A DNA stretch of 64,000 nt from Candidatus Accumulibacter proximus (GTDB taxonomy: Bacteria; Pseudomonadota; Gammaproteobacteria; Burkholderiales; Rhodocyclaceae): positions 1-64,000 of the forward strand of contig JADJMH010000018.1 of NCBI GenBank assembly GCA_016709675.1, given 5' to 3'. Positions 10,080 to 19,435 of this stretch are shown here, one piece after another. Every line of letters starts with the position of its first letter. Position 1 is the first letter of the stretch. The position numbers were made by a program, and so were the translations under genes. Below the pieces are notes generated by a model, which saw only the letters and a program-made list of their open reading frames with translations, was not told the origin of the DNA and searched no databases.

Positions 10080-11389
10080 TCGCGATCAAGCGCCTGGCCA
10101 GCACCGACGCCGACTTCAGCGAGCGTCTCGACGCCCTGCTCGCTTTCGAGGCGGCGCAGGACGAGTCCGTCGAAGGCACGGTCACCAGTATTCTTGCCGA
10201 GGTAAAGGCGCGTGGTGATGCGGCCTTGCTCGAGTACACCCGCCGCTTCGATGGCCTGAGTGTTAGCTCCATGGCCGAGCTGGAACTGTCGCAGAGCGCG
10301 TTGCAGCAGGCGCTTGCCGGCCTGCCGTCAGCGCAGCGACAGGCGCTCGAAGCGGCCGCCGGACGCGTCCGCAGCTACCACCAGCGACAGACCATACAGA
10401 GCTGGCAATATGAAGACGAAGGCGAAGAAACACTCGGCACGATGCTCGGGCAGAAGGTGACGCCGCTTGATCGCGTTGGCCTCTACGTTCCCGGCGGCAA
10501 GGCATCGTATCCGTCATCCGTGCTGATGAACGCCATTCCGGCCCGCGTTGCCGGCGTCCGGGAATTGATCATGGTGGTGCCAACACCGGCAGGCGAGCAG
10601 AACCCGCTGGTACTCGCAGCAGCCGCGCTGGCCGACGTCGATCGCGTATTCACCATCGGTGGCGCGCAGGCAGTTGCCGCACTGGCCTACGGTACACAAT
10701 CCGTGCCGCAGGTGGACAAGATCGTCGGTCCCGGCAACGCCTACGTCGCAGCTGCCAAGCGCCGCGTCTTCGGCGTCGTCGGCATCGACATGGTTGCTGG
10801 CCCGTCGGAGATCCTCGTCATCTGCGACGGTCAGACCGACCCTGACTGGGTGGCGATGGATCTGTTCTCGCAAGCCGAGCACGACGAGCTGGCGCAGTCG
10901 ATACTGATCTGTCCGCATGCCGCTTATATCGACCGCGTTGCCGCGTCGCTCGAGAGACTCTTGCCAACGATGCCGCGTCAGCAGGTGATTCGTGCCGCGC
11001 TGGAGAATCGCGGCGCACTGATCCAGGTACGCGATCTCGACGAGGCTTGCCAGATTGCCAACCGCATTGCTCCTGAACACTTGGAGCTGTCGCTCGCCGA
11101 CGCCGAAGTTTGGGTCGACAAGATTCGGCACGCCGGCGCGATCTTCATCGGCCCCTATACTTCGGAGTCTCTCGGCGACTACTGCGCGGGCCCCAACCAC
11201 GTCCTGCCGACTTCCGGCAGCGCCCGCTTCTCGTCGCCGCTAGGGGTGTACGACTTCCAGAAGCGGACCAGTCTGATTCGCGTCTCCCCGACCGGATCGA
11301 GAACGCTCGGCCGCATCGCGGCAGCCCTGGCGTACGGCGAGGGCTTACCGGCACACGCAAGGTCGGCCGAGTATCGCATCGAGAGCTGA
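10076..11389 (+). CDS. hisD: Histidinol dehydrogenase
   Basis: Catalyses the last two steps of histidine synthesis, L-histidinol to L-histidine, using two NAD+ and a zinc ion. The 437-residue protein is full length. Visible family signatures are the NAD-binding LYVPGGKASYPSSVLMN, then GGAQAVAALAYGT, KIVGPGNAYVAAAKR, the SQAEHDELAQS segment with zinc and catalytic residues, and the C-terminal GPYTSESLGDYCAGPNH. It overlaps hisG by four bases. In related genomes hisC and hisB normally follow; here an orphan Rieske gene comes next and the rest of the pathway lies 25 kb away. Confidence 0.97.
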   Translation: MIAIKRLASTDADFSERLDALLAFEAAQDESVEGTVTSILAEVKARGDAALLEYTRRFDGLSVSSMAELELSQSALQQALAGLPSAQRQALEAAAGRVRSYHQRQTIQSWQYEDEGEETLGTMLGQKVTPLDRVGLYVPGGKASYPSSVLMNAIPARVAGVRELIMVVPTPAGEQNPLVLAAAALADVDRVFTIGGAQAVAALAYGTQSVPQVDKIVGPGNAYVAAAKRRVFGVVGIDMVAGPSEILVICDGQTDPDWVAMDLFSQAEHDELAQSILICPHAAYIDRVAASLERLLPTMPRQQVIRAALENRGALIQVRDLDEACQIANRIAPEHLELSLADAEVWVDKIRHAGAIFIGPYTSESLGDYCAGPNHVLPTSGSARFSSPLGVYDFQKRTSLIRVSPTGSRTLGRIAAALAYGEGLPAHARSAEYRIES

Positions 11390-11519
11390 CACCGGTTCGC
11401 AGCGTACTTCAGACTTGACTTCTCGGGAGCGAACCCAGGAAAGGGCGACCGAATGATCAGAGGACAGGGCTCCCCCCAGCTGCGCTGCCCGCGGAATCCA
11501 AAGGCCTGGAAAACCCATC

Positions 11520-12065
11520 ATGAGTGATGATTCGATCAGCGGTCCACACCGGCGGCGCCGGCAGGTTCTGGTGGGTCTCTGCCTGATTGGCGCAGGCGTC
11601 GGCGCCGCTCGCTACCTGACCGAGCACCCCGGGCCGCCAGCCGGCAATCCGGTCAGCGCGGAGTTCTCGGACCTGCCGCCGGGAAAACTCCGTGTCCTCG
11701 ATTGGCAAGGGCGCACGCTCTGGATTCTGCGGCGAACGGCCGAGGAAGTGATGGCCCTGGCCGACCACGAAAGCGAGCTCATCGATCCACGTTCCGAGCA
11801 GTCGCTGCAACCGGAGAGCTGCCGCAACCGTCATCGTTCGCTGCGCCCCGACGTCTTTGTCGCCATCGGGCAATGCACCCACCAGGGCTGCACCCCGCAG
11901 TTACGCGGCCGTCCGGGAGCTCATGGCGAGTTCCTGTGCCCTTGCCACACCTCGAAGTTCGACCTTGCGGGACGCGCCTTCCTAGCCGGCCCGGCCCCAG
12001 CCAATCTGGTGATACCGGTGTATCGGCTCGACGGCGACAGCCGCCTGGTGATCGGCGAGGCCTGA
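11520..12065 (+). CDS. Orphan Rieske 2Fe-2S protein, PetA-like
   Basis: Resembles the Rieske subunit of the cytochrome bc1 complex. The 181 residues start with a twin-arginine-like signal (RRRRQVLVG, then a hydrophobic stretch to about residue 30) that could also be the membrane anchor. A hinge follows, then the family block SLQPESCRN and the Rieske cluster ligands C119-T-H121 and C140-P-C142-H143. C124 is the disulfide cysteine in CTHQGC. The segment between the two cluster loops is short compared with true PetA. No cytochrome b or c1 gene is near, so it is either a spare bc1 Rieske protein or part of another periplasmic electron path. tatABC lies elsewhere in the window and could export it. 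Confidence 0.82.
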   Translation: MSDDSISGPHRRRRQVLVGLCLIGAGVGAARYLTEHPGPPAGNPVSAEFSDLPPGKLRVLDWQGRTLWILRRTAEEVMALADHESELIDPRSEQSLQPESCRNRHRSLRPDVFVAIGQCTHQGCTPQLRGRPGAHGEFLCPCHTSKFDLAGRAFLAGPAPANLVIPVYRLDGDSRLVIGEA

Positions 12066-12143
12066 GCCGGCATGCGCTGGAAACCGCGTGCTATGCTGGC
12101 CGTCACGGACTTCAACGCAGTCAGTTCTTGTCAGGAGGATGCC

Positions 12144-12533
12144 ATGTTACCTTTCGCTCCACCCACACCCAGCGCGAATCCGGATCTGGACGGCGAGCAC
12201 CGCGTTCAGGTGGCCTTGATCAATGCCCTTTGCGCTGCCGTCGAGGACCGTGCGACGAGCGAAGAGATTGGCAGTATCCTGGAGCGGCTGGTGGATTACA
12301 GCAAGGCGCATTTTCTGTCTGAAGAACTGTTGATGCGGCTCGACAGCTACGATGGTTTCGACGAACACGTCGAGGATCACGCCGACATGCTGGACTCCCT
12401 TGCCGCGATGGTGGACACGCATCGGGTCGGTCGGACGGAACTCATACCCGGGCAGGCACGAAGGATGCTGGCCTTCCTGGTCAGACACATCGAAACCCGT
12501 GACGCGAGCTACGCCAACGCGGCGCACTATTGA
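12144..12533 (+). CDS. Bacteriohemerythrin-type di-iron protein
   Basis: Single-domain hemerythrin of 130 residues, a four-helix bundle holding a diiron site that binds O2 or senses iron or NO. All seven expected ligands can be seen: H19 in DGEHR, H56 and E60 in AHFLSEE, H75 and H79 in EHVEDH, H115 and D120 in HIETRD. The start is ATG 12144, with an AGGAGG six bases ahead; in-frame codons from 12072 are not needed. No signal peptide is seen. It lies between the orphan Rieske gene and a CBS protein on the same strand, which suggests a redox or oxygen-linked role, but this is only context. Confidence 0.88.
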   Translation: MLPFAPPTPSANPDLDGEHRVQVALINALCAAVEDRATSEEIGSILERLVDYSKAHFLSEELLMRLDSYDGFDEHVEDHADMLDSLAAMVDTHRVGRTELIPGQARRMLAFLVRHIETRDASYANAAHY

Positions 12534-12643
12534 AGGCGGTGGCAGACAGCTTGCCGATTTTCGGATGTTGATGGACATCTGGTAGAATCGTCTTGGTCAG
12601 TCAATGAGCACAACAGCTCGCTATCCTATCTCTAGGGGGTCAC

Positions 12644-13105
12644 ATGGAGGTCAAAGAAGTTCTGCAGGTCAAAGATTCCGCGCTGTTCGCCGTACATCCC
12701 GACCAGCCGCTCTCGGAAGCCGTGATCATGATGTCGGAAAACGACATCGGCTCGGTGATCGTGATGGAGGGGGGCAAGCTGGCCGGGATGCTGACCTTCC
12801 GCGAGGTGCTGTCAATACTGGCCAAACGCCAGACCGAGCGTCGGGTCGGGCCAACACCGCCAATTGCCGAGATCCTGGTTATCGAAGCGATGGACCCCAA
12901 CCCCCCGACTACTGATCCCGACATGGACGTCGACGAGTTGCGTCGGATGATGGTAGACACGCATACGCGCTATGTGCCCGTGATGGAAGGAGACACCATC
13001 GTGGGAATCGTTTCCTTCCACGACGTCGCCAAAGCAGTACTGGAGGAACGGAATTTGGAGAACAAGCTGCTCAAGGCGTATATCAAGGACTGGCCGTCGC
13101 CTTGA
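12644..13105 (+). CDS. Twin-CBS-domain protein
   Basis: A 153-residue cytoplasmic protein made of two CBS motifs (about residues 8-66 and 78-138) and nothing else. Typical CBS blocks are IGSVIVMEGGKLAGMLTFRE in the first and YVPVMEGDTIVGIVSFHDVA in the second. Such stand-alone pairs bind adenosine nucleotides and regulate partner proteins. Start is ATG 12644, with GGGGG 12 bases before it. A TAGAAT -10-like box at 12583-12588 suggests its own promoter. The partner cannot be deduced; the neighbouring hemerythrin and Rieske genes are candidates by position only. Confidence 0.85.
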   Translation: MEVKEVLQVKDSALFAVHPDQPLSEAVIMMSENDIGSVIVMEGGKLAGMLTFREVLSILAKRQTERRVGPTPPIAEILVIEAMDPNPPTTDPDMDVDELRRMMVDTHTRYVPVMEGDTIVGIVSFHDVAKAVLEERNLENKLLKAYIKDWPSP

Positions 13106-13318
13106 GCCACCCGCTGGTTAGTGGCGAGCGATCTTTTCCTCTACCGCATTGTCGCTGGCCGCCGAGCCACGTGGTTTCTCGACGCCAGGCCAGAGCCATG
13201 GGCCGTCGCTACCACTTTGCTTCTCCCGGATTGGCCTCATTGCGTCTGAGTCAGCCAGCGCGGGCAAGGGGTGACGGAGCGAGGCCATCAGTGGTCCCAG
13301 GCGCGCACGCCGAAAGGC

Positions 13319-14441
13319 TCAGCTTTCGCCAACGGCAAACAGGCGTCGATGCTCCTTGATGGCATAGCGATCAGTCATGCCAGCGATATAGTCAGCCACT
13401 CGGCGCACCTGGTCGCCCTCGGCCGGCACTTGGTATTGCGGCGGTAGCAGGCGCGGGTTGGCGGTGAAGGCGGCGAACAGGTCGGCAATGATCCGCTGCG
13501 CTTTGCTGGCCATCCTCAGGACCTGGTAGTGCTGATAGAGTTGGGTACGCAAGAAGCGCTTCATATGGTGCTGCGCTTGCCGCAAATCGTCTGAAAAGCC
13601 CACCAGCGGAGGCGACAGGCGCACCGCAGCAACATCCGCTGGCCGGTGGCGCGCAATGTTGCCGGCGGTCGTTTCAATCAGGTCGCAGACCAGGGCATTG
13701 ATCATTCGCCGAATCGTTTCGTGGATCAGACGGCGCCCACCTAGTCCGGGATAAAGGCCGCGCACGGCCGCGACGTGCTGCGCAAACAAGCCGACTTCGG
13801 CGAGCTGCTCCAGCGTGATCAGACCGGCACGAAGTCCGTCGTCGACGTCGTGGTTGTTGTAGGCGATTTCGTCGGCCAGATTGCAGATCTGTGCTTCGAG
13901 TGATGGCTGAGTGCGATTGAGAAAGCGTTCCCCCTAGTTCGCCAAGGCGGCGGGCGTTTTCCGGGGAACAGTGCTTGACGATCCCTTCCCGGGTTTCGAA
14001 ACAGAGATTGAGGCCATCAAAGGCGGCATAGCGTTCCTCAAGCAGGTCGACCGTCCGAAGACTCTGCAGATTGTGCTCGAAACCACCGTGCGCACGCATG
14101 CAATGGTTGAGCGCCTCCTGTCCGGCATGGCCAAACGGCGTATGGCCCAGGTCGTGCGCGAGCGATATCGCTTCCGCGAGGTCCTCGTTGAGCCGCAGCG
14201 CGCGGGCGATTCCGCGTGCGATCTGGGCCACTTCGAGGCTGTGAGTCAAACGGGTACGGAAGAGGTCACCCTCGTGATTGACAAAGACCTGGGTCTTGTA
14301 CTCGAGACGCCGAAAGGCGGTCGAGTGTACGATCCGGTCCCTGTCGCGCTGAAAATCGCTGCGATGAGAAGGCTGTGCGTCCGGATAGTGACGACCGCGC
14401 GAGTTGGCCGCGGATACTGCATAAGCTGCAAGCCTAGGCAT
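13319..14441 (-). CDS. dgt: dGTP triphosphohydrolase-like HD protein, one frameshift
   Basis: HD-domain deoxynucleotide triphosphohydrolase that cuts dGTP to deoxyguanosine and triphosphate. The N-terminal frame carries RDRIVHSTAFRRLEYKTQVF, then TRLTHSLEVAQIAR and the metal site LAHDLGHTPFGHAG. At 13929-13935 the frame moves by one base inside a run of five G (minus strand); reading four G gives GERFLNRTQPSLEAQICN, then LADEIAYNNHDVDDG with the last metal ligands, and continues to the stop. The start ATG 14441 overlaps the aroB stop by eight bases, so it is translated after aroB. The homopolymer position makes a sequencing error likely; otherwise the protein is truncated shortly after its HD core. 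Confidence 0.87.
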
Positions 14442-15522
14442 GCGTACAGCGGTCGGCAATGGCGCGGCGGATTTCCGCGAGCGGGGCAGCGTCAGTCACG
14501 GCAGCCTGCCCGAGTTGCTGCAGGAGAACCAGACGAAGTTTCCCATCGTCCACCTTCTTGTCGTGCTGCATCAGCTCAAGGTAGCGGTCGACACCCAACA
14601 TCGGCCCGTACACCGGCAGACCCGCGCGCTGAAACAGCTTCTCGATCCGAACAAGGTCCAGCGCGTCGATCCAGCCAAGTTGCAGTGAAAGTGCAGCCGC
14701 CATCATGGTGCCCGCCGCAATCGCTTCTCCATGCAGCCATTCACCATAGCCGACTCCGGTTTCAATGGCATGGCCGAAGGTATGGCCAAGGTTGAGGAGG
14801 GCGCGCTCGCCGGTCTCGCGCTCATCAGCAACAACGACTTCGCTCTTGTTCCGGCAAGAACGACACACCGCCTCAGCCAGCGCCACTGGTTCGCGAGCCA
14901 GCAGGCGATCCAGGTTGACCTCAAGCCATTCGAGGAAAGACCGGTCCCTGATCAGCCCATACTTGATGACTTCAGCCAACCCAGCCCGAAGCTCACGGTC
15001 AGGCAGCGTATCCAGGGTATCGGTGTCGGCGAGCACGAGCTTTGGCTGGTAGAAAGCTCCGATCATGTTCTTTCCCAAGGGGTGATTGATTGCGGTCTTT
15101 CCGCCCACCGATGAATCGACTTGCGCCAGCAGAGTCGTCGGCACCTGGATGAAGGGCACGCCTCTTTGATAGCAGGCGGCCGCGAAACCGGTGATGTCGC
15201 CGACCACACCACCACCGAGCGCAATGAGAGTGATCGAGCGTTCACAGTGGCGCTCAAGCAACGCATCAAAGACCTTGTTGAGCGTGCGCCAGTCCTTGAA
15301 CTGCTCGCCGTCCGGCAGAACGATCTCGACCACTTCAACCCCGGCGAGACCTAATGCATGCGCCAGACGCTGGAGGTACAAGGGAGCAACGGTGCTGTTA
15401 CTGACGACGGCGGCTTTCGGCCGGCAAAGAAACGGTAGCAGCAGTTCGCTGCGCCCGATGAGGCCACGCCCCACATGAATGGGATAGGAGCGATCCCCCA
15501 GCGCAACGGTCAGCGTTTCCAT
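14434..15522 (-). CDS. aroB: 3-dehydroquinate synthase
   Basis: Second step of the shikimate pathway, DAHP to 3-dehydroquinate, using NAD+ and a divalent metal. The 362-residue protein is full length, with the NAD-binding LIALGGGVVGDITGFAAA, the PTTLLAQVDSSVGGKTAIN block and the metal-binding histidines in LNLGHTFGHAIE and YGEWLHGEAIAAG. The start at 15522 overlaps the end of aroK by 13 bases and its own end overlaps dgt, giving one translationally coupled unit aroK-aroB-dgt. Confidence 0.97.
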   Translation of the reverse strand: METLTVALGDRSYPIHVGRGLIGRSELLLPFLCRPKAAVVSNSTVAPLYLQRLAHALGLAGVEVVEIVLPDGEQFKDWRTLNKVFDALLERHCERSITLIALGGGVVGDITGFAAACYQRGVPFIQVPTTLLAQVDSSVGGKTAINHPLGKNMIGAFYQPKLVLADTDTLDTLPDRELRAGLAEVIKYGLIRDRSFLEWLEVNLDRLLAREPVALAEAVCRSCRNKSEVVVADERETGERALLNLGHTFGHAIETGVGYGEWLHGEAIAAGTMMAAALSLQLGWIDALDLVRIEKLFQRAGLPVYGPMLGVDRYLELMQHDKKVDDGKLRLVLLQQLGQAAVTDAAPLAEIRRAIADRCTHA

Positions 15523-16046
15523 GGCTCTCCCATTTCCTTGATCAACATGTGCAGGACCGACTGTACAGTGATTCGACTGCCACTGACGATCAGGTCCGCG
15601 ATTTCGCGGTACAGCGGATCTCGTTGCGCGTAGAGCTCTCTGAGCTTGCGCCGTGGGTCACTGACCTGCAACAGCGGCCGCTTCTTGTCATGCCGCGTCC
15701 GTTCGTACAGCGTTGACAAGGGCACATCGAGATAGATCACGAATCCGCTCGCTTCCAGGTGTTGCCGGTTCTCCGGCCGCAGAACGGCGCCGCCACCTGT
15801 CGCGACCACCTGGGCATTGCGGCTGGCCAGATCCGCAATCACCTGCGCTTCGCGTCTGCGAAAGCCTTCCTCGCCTTCGATTTCGAAGATCGTCGGCAGA
15901 CTGACGCCGGTTCGAGCCTCGATCTCGTGGTCCGAATCGACGAACCGATAGCCAAGGCGTTTGGCCAGGGCTTTGCCGATCGTTGTCTTTCCCGCTCCCA
16001 TCAGACCAATCAGGTAGACATTCCGTTTGTCGTCTTCGATTGTCAC
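15510..16046 (-). CDS. aroK: Shikimate kinase
   Basis: Phosphorylates shikimate to shikimate 3-phosphate with ATP. The 178-residue protein has the Walker A loop GLMGAGKTTIG at residues 14-24, the substrate-binding DSDHEIE and EGEEGFRRRE blocks, and VVATGGGAVLRPENR. It starts the aroK-aroB-dgt unit. A rho-independent terminator between it and pilQ separates this unit from the pil operon upstream, so aroK should have its own promoter in the short gap near 16047-16088. Confidence 0.96.
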   Translation of the reverse strand: MTIEDDKRNVYLIGLMGAGKTTIGKALAKRLGYRFVDSDHEIEARTGVSLPTIFEIEGEEGFRRREAQVIADLASRNAQVVATGGGAVLRPENRQHLEASGFVIYLDVPLSTLYERTRHDKKRPLLQVSDPRRKLRELYAQRDPLYREIADLIVSGSRITVQSVLHMLIKEMGEPWKR

Positions 16047-16088
16047 AATCCTATCTTATCGCACGGTCAAAGGCATCATCTGCCCAAC

Positions 16089-16111
16089 AAAAAGCCGGCT
16101 CATCGCCGGCC
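16089..16111 (-). terminator. Rho-independent terminator after pilQ
   Basis: On the minus strand a GCCGGC stem pairs across a GATGA loop and is followed directly by five T. It sits 22 bases past the pilQ stop and before aroK. It would end the pilMNOPQ transcript. Confidence 0.75.
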
Positions 16112-16133
16112 CTTTGCCTATACCAGGCGCCGG

Positions 16134-18245
16134 TCAGCGCACGGCAAGGTTCTCGGCAATGATACGCGGCGTCACAAAAACCAGCAGCTCCGTTTTTTCG
16201 TCAATGGTTTCGCGGTTCTTGAACAGAAAACCCACATAGGGAAGATCTCCGAAAAACGGAATCCGCTGGGTTTGCTTGTTCACTATCTGGGTGTAGATGC
16301 CGCCAATCACGACCGTGCCACCGTTCTCGACCAGGACCTCGGTCCTGACGTGCTTGGTATCAATGGCCACCCCTTGGCCCTGGGTCGGTTGGGCGCTCGG
16401 ACTGTCCTTGTTGATGTCCAGCTGCATCAAGATCCTGCCATCCGGAGTGATCTGTGGCTTGACCTTCAGCGAAAGGACGGCTTTGCGGAACGACACGCTG
16501 GTGGCACCAGAACTCGTTGCCTGCTGGTATGGAATCTCCGTCCCCTGCTCGATGATCGCTTCGACCTGATTCGCCGTCATCAGCCGGGGACTGGAGATTA
16601 CCTTTAGGCGGCCATCAGCTTCCAGTGCCGAGATCTCCGTATTCAGAAACTGGGTCAGCGCGCTGTTGTAGAGAACCAGCGAAAACAAACCGGCGTTACC
16701 CGCTCGCGGCGTTGCCGGAAGATTGACGTTGAACGCGTCGGTGTTGAAATTTGGAATGTCCCGGACCTGCCCGGTGTAATAACCAGGCACATTTGCTCTG
16801 GCACCGGCCATGGCCTGACCGCTGAAACCCTGTCCGCCAAACCCGTAACCAGTTTTCTGATTCCAGCCCAAACGAACGCCCAGGTTCTTGGAAAAAGTGT
16901 CGCCAGCCTCAACGATGCGTGCTTCGATCATCACCTGCCTGGCTGCAACGTCGACTTTGGCAATCATCGCTCGCACATCATCGATTCGGCTCGGCGTGTC
17001 CTTGACGAACATCATGTTTGAGCGGGCATCGATGAGGGCGCTGCCGCGCTTCGAAAGCAGGCTCTGCTTGGGGTCGACAAGCAGCTTCTGAATGTCCTCC
17101 GCCTTAATGTAGCTCATCTGGAAGCTTTCGGTCTGCAAAGGCTCGAGGTCGCCGATTTGAACTCTCGACTCGAAGTCGAGCTTCTCCTTGGTGGCGATCT
17201 CCTCCCGCGGCGCGATCAGAATGACGTTGCCATTCTTGCGCATGTCGAGCCCTTTTTGCTGCATGATGATGTCCAGCGCCTGATCCCATGGCACGTCCTT
17301 GAGAATCAGGGTGATCGAGCCGCCAACAGAGTCGCTGATGACCATGTTCATGCCGGTGAATTCGCCGATCACCTGCAGCAGACGGCGGACCTCGATGTTC
17401 TGGAAATTGAGTGACAGCTTTTCTCCCTGAAAACCGCCGCGCGTTCCCTGTACCAGCTTGTTTGGGTCCTCGACGATCTTCTTGACTTCAATCACGAATT
17501 GGGAATCGCTCTGATAGGCGTTGTGCTCCCAAAGGCCGCGCGGGGTAATTGTCATGCGAGCGTTCGGGCCCTGCTGGACAGTATCCAAGGTCAGCACCGG
17601 CGTCGCGAAATCGGTCACATCAAGCCGCTTGCGCAGCGCTTCCGGAACGTTCACCTTGACGAAATCGACCACCAGCTTGGATCCTTGCTGCTTGATGTCG
17701 ATTCCCGCGTTGGGGTCGCTCAGGTCAACGGTGATCCTTCCCTCGCCGTCCTTGCCGCGCCGAAAGTTCACGTCGCGAATGCTGTTCGCCATGTCGGAGG
17801 CGCGCGCTTTGGCGAAATGCTCGACCATGAGTGTGCTGTCGGGAGTAGCACTTGGTAGCAGAGTGAGGAGAAGGCTATTCCCGTCAATGGTCGCCTCGTA
17901 GGTCATGGCCTTGTTGAGGTTCAGGACGACACGAGTACGGTCTTCTGCCTGAACGATGTTGGCACTTTTCAGGTCTCCCTCGTTATACGTCTGACTCGAC
18001 CTGCCTAGGCCGTTGGTTGTATTCGGAAAGTCAAAGGCTATGCGCGCGGGCTTGGCGACACTGAAAGCTGGAGGGAGAGCCTGCAAGGCTTCCTTGAACG
18101 TCAGCTTGACGTTCAAGACCGAGCCCTGCTGGACAACGTTCAAGGACTCGATGGAATTGGGTCGGACTTCCTGCGCCTGCGCACCGGCCAGCGCCAGCAG
18201 CGCACTACCCACAAGGCCGAGCAGGTATTGTTTGATCTGCTTCAT
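16134..18245 (-). CDS. pilQ: Type IV pilus secretin PilQ
   Basis: Outer-membrane secretin through which the type IV pilus passes. The 703 residues begin with a signal peptide (cleavage likely after ALAGAQA near residue 24). One or two AMIN domains follow in the first 250 residues, then an STN/secretin N0 domain (LSLNFQNIEVRRLLQVIGEF), an N1 domain, and the secretin core ending in VFVTPRIIAENLAVR. The glycine-rich stretch around residues 480-500 is typical of the gate region. The start directly follows the pilP stop. It is the last gene of the pilMNOPQ operon. Confidence 0.96.
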   Translation of the reverse strand: MKQIKQYLLGLVGSALLALAGAQAQEVRPNSIESLNVVQQGSVLNVKLTFKEALQALPPAFSVAKPARIAFDFPNTTNGLGRSSQTYNEGDLKSANIVQAEDRTRVVLNLNKAMTYEATIDGNSLLLTLLPSATPDSTLMVEHFAKARASDMANSIRDVNFRRGKDGEGRITVDLSDPNAGIDIKQQGSKLVVDFVKVNVPEALRKRLDVTDFATPVLTLDTVQQGPNARMTITPRGLWEHNAYQSDSQFVIEVKKIVEDPNKLVQGTRGGFQGEKLSLNFQNIEVRRLLQVIGEFTGMNMVISDSVGGSITLILKDVPWDQALDIIMQQKGLDMRKNGNVILIAPREEIATKEKLDFESRVQIGDLEPLQTESFQMSYIKAEDIQKLLVDPKQSLLSKRGSALIDARSNMMFVKDTPSRIDDVRAMIAKVDVAARQVMIEARIVEAGDTFSKNLGVRLGWNQKTGYGFGGQGFSGQAMAGARANVPGYYTGQVRDIPNFNTDAFNVNLPATPRAGNAGLFSLVLYNSALTQFLNTEISALEADGRLKVISSPRLMTANQVEAIIEQGTEIPYQQATSSGATSVSFRKAVLSLKVKPQITPDGRILMQLDINKDSPSAQPTQGQGVAIDTKHVRTEVLVENGGTVVIGGIYTQIVNKQTQRIPFFGDLPYVGFLFKNRETIDEKTELLVFVTPRIIAENLAVR

Positions 18246-18761
18246 TTAGTTCGCTCCCTTTTCCTGCAACAGCAAGGTGCTCGTCCTTTCCACCCAGTCA
18301 CCCGCGGAATCCTGGATGAGTTCTCGCAATGTGATTTCCGACTCGGAGATATCCACCACCACGCCGAAGTTCTGTCCCATGTAGTTTCCGATCTTGACCT
18401 GGTACAAAGTGCTATCCGCCTGGACAATGCCATACGATACCTTCTTCTTGGTCATCACGCCGACGTATTTCAGAGTCTCCAGCGGATGCAATTCCAGCGG
18501 CTCCTTTGGTCGATCGAGGTCAGGCCGGAAGCCACCACCGCCTTTCTTCTCCTGCGGCCCCATCTTGGCGGCCTTGAAGGGATCAAGGATATTGCCTGCG
18601 TCGTAGGGAACTGGCTCGTAGGGTTCCACCTCAGGCAAAGGCGGGACCTTTGCGGTGACGCCCTGGGCAGCCGTCTGCATCCACTCGCGCAGTTCCTCCT
18701 GATCGCCGCCAGCGCAGGCGGCCAGGATGAGGCAACCAAACAAGACAGAGAGTCTCCTCAT
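18246..18761 (-). CDS. pilP: Type IV pilus assembly lipoprotein PilP
   Basis: Inner-membrane lipoprotein that links the PilN/PilO platform to PilQ. The 171 residues start with a lipoprotein signal ending in the lipobox LAAC (Cys16). A flexible proline-rich stretch follows (PPLPEVEPYEPVPY), then the PilP beta domain (LETLKYVGVMTKKKVSYGI, YQVKIGNYMGQNFG). Its start overlaps the pilO stop by four bases and pilQ starts immediately after its stop. Confidence 0.94.
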   Translation of the reverse strand: MRRLSVLFGCLILAACAGGDQEELREWMQTAAQGVTAKVPPLPEVEPYEPVPYDAGNILDPFKAAKMGPQEKKGGGGFRPDLDRPKEPLELHPLETLKYVGVMTKKKVSYGIVQADSTLYQVKIGNYMGQNFGVVVDISESEITLRELIQDSAGDWVERTSTLLLQEKGAN

Positions 18762-19435
18762 TGCTTTCCGCCCTTCGCCGCGGCTTGGGCAGCCTTTCTC
18801 TTCGCCGCCAACTCTTCCTCATCGAGATAGCGGAAGGTCTTGGTGGTCGCGTCCATCACCAGTGTGCCGTCCTTGCTCTGCTGGTTCGTGGTAATCGCGA
18901 TATTGTTCAGGGTGACTATTCTGGACAATCCGCCGATGTCCCCGGCGAAGGAACCGAAGTCATGGTAAGTGCCAGTGAGGCGTACAGTAATCGGTAGTTC
19001 CGCGTAGAAATCCTTGACCTGTTCCGCCCCGGGTTTGAATAGTTCGAACTGCAGGCCACGTCCCATTCCCGCCTGGTTGATCTCGACCAGCAAGGATTCA
19101 ACTTCCGACTTGTTGGGCAACTGCTTCAATAGCGTGCCGAAAGAGCGCTCGATCTCGTTCAGGCGCTGGACGTACAAATCAAGGTTAAGCGCCTGAGCCT
19201 TCTTGGTGATGAACTCGTCCCGCAGCTTCAGCTCGGTCTCCTGTTTGGCCTGCAGGGAATCCAGTTGTTCCGCCCAGAGAAACCACCAGCCAGCAGCCAG
19301 GATCGCCAAGCACAAACCAACGAGGACGGTCACGCGCGGTAACAAAGGCCATGTACCCAAATCCTTGGGGTTCAGATCCTGGAAATCCCTGAGGATGGAT
19401 CTGAAGTCAATGGTCGGAAGAGAGCTCTTTTTCAC
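18758..19435 (-). CDS. pilO: Type IV pilus assembly protein PilO
   Basis: Bitopic inner-membrane protein that dimerises with PilN to form the alignment complex. The 225 residues have a single membrane segment at about 30-52 (VTVLVGLCLAILAAGWWFLW), then a coiled coil (about 55-110) and a ferredoxin-like periplasmic domain containing FAELPITVRLTGTYHDFG-like sequence. It ends with a basic Lys/Ala-rich tail. Four-base overlaps tie it to pilN and pilP. Confidence 0.94.
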   Translation of the reverse strand: MKKSSLPTIDFRSILRDFQDLNPKDLGTWPLLPRVTVLVGLCLAILAAGWWFLWAEQLDSLQAKQETELKLRDEFITKKAQALNLDLYVQRLNEIERSFGTLLKQLPNKSEVESLLVEINQAGMGRGLQFELFKPGAEQVKDFYAELPITVRLTGTYHDFGSFAGDIGGLSRIVTLNNIAITTNQQSKDGTLVMDATTKTFRYLDEEELAAKRKAAQAAAKGGKQ

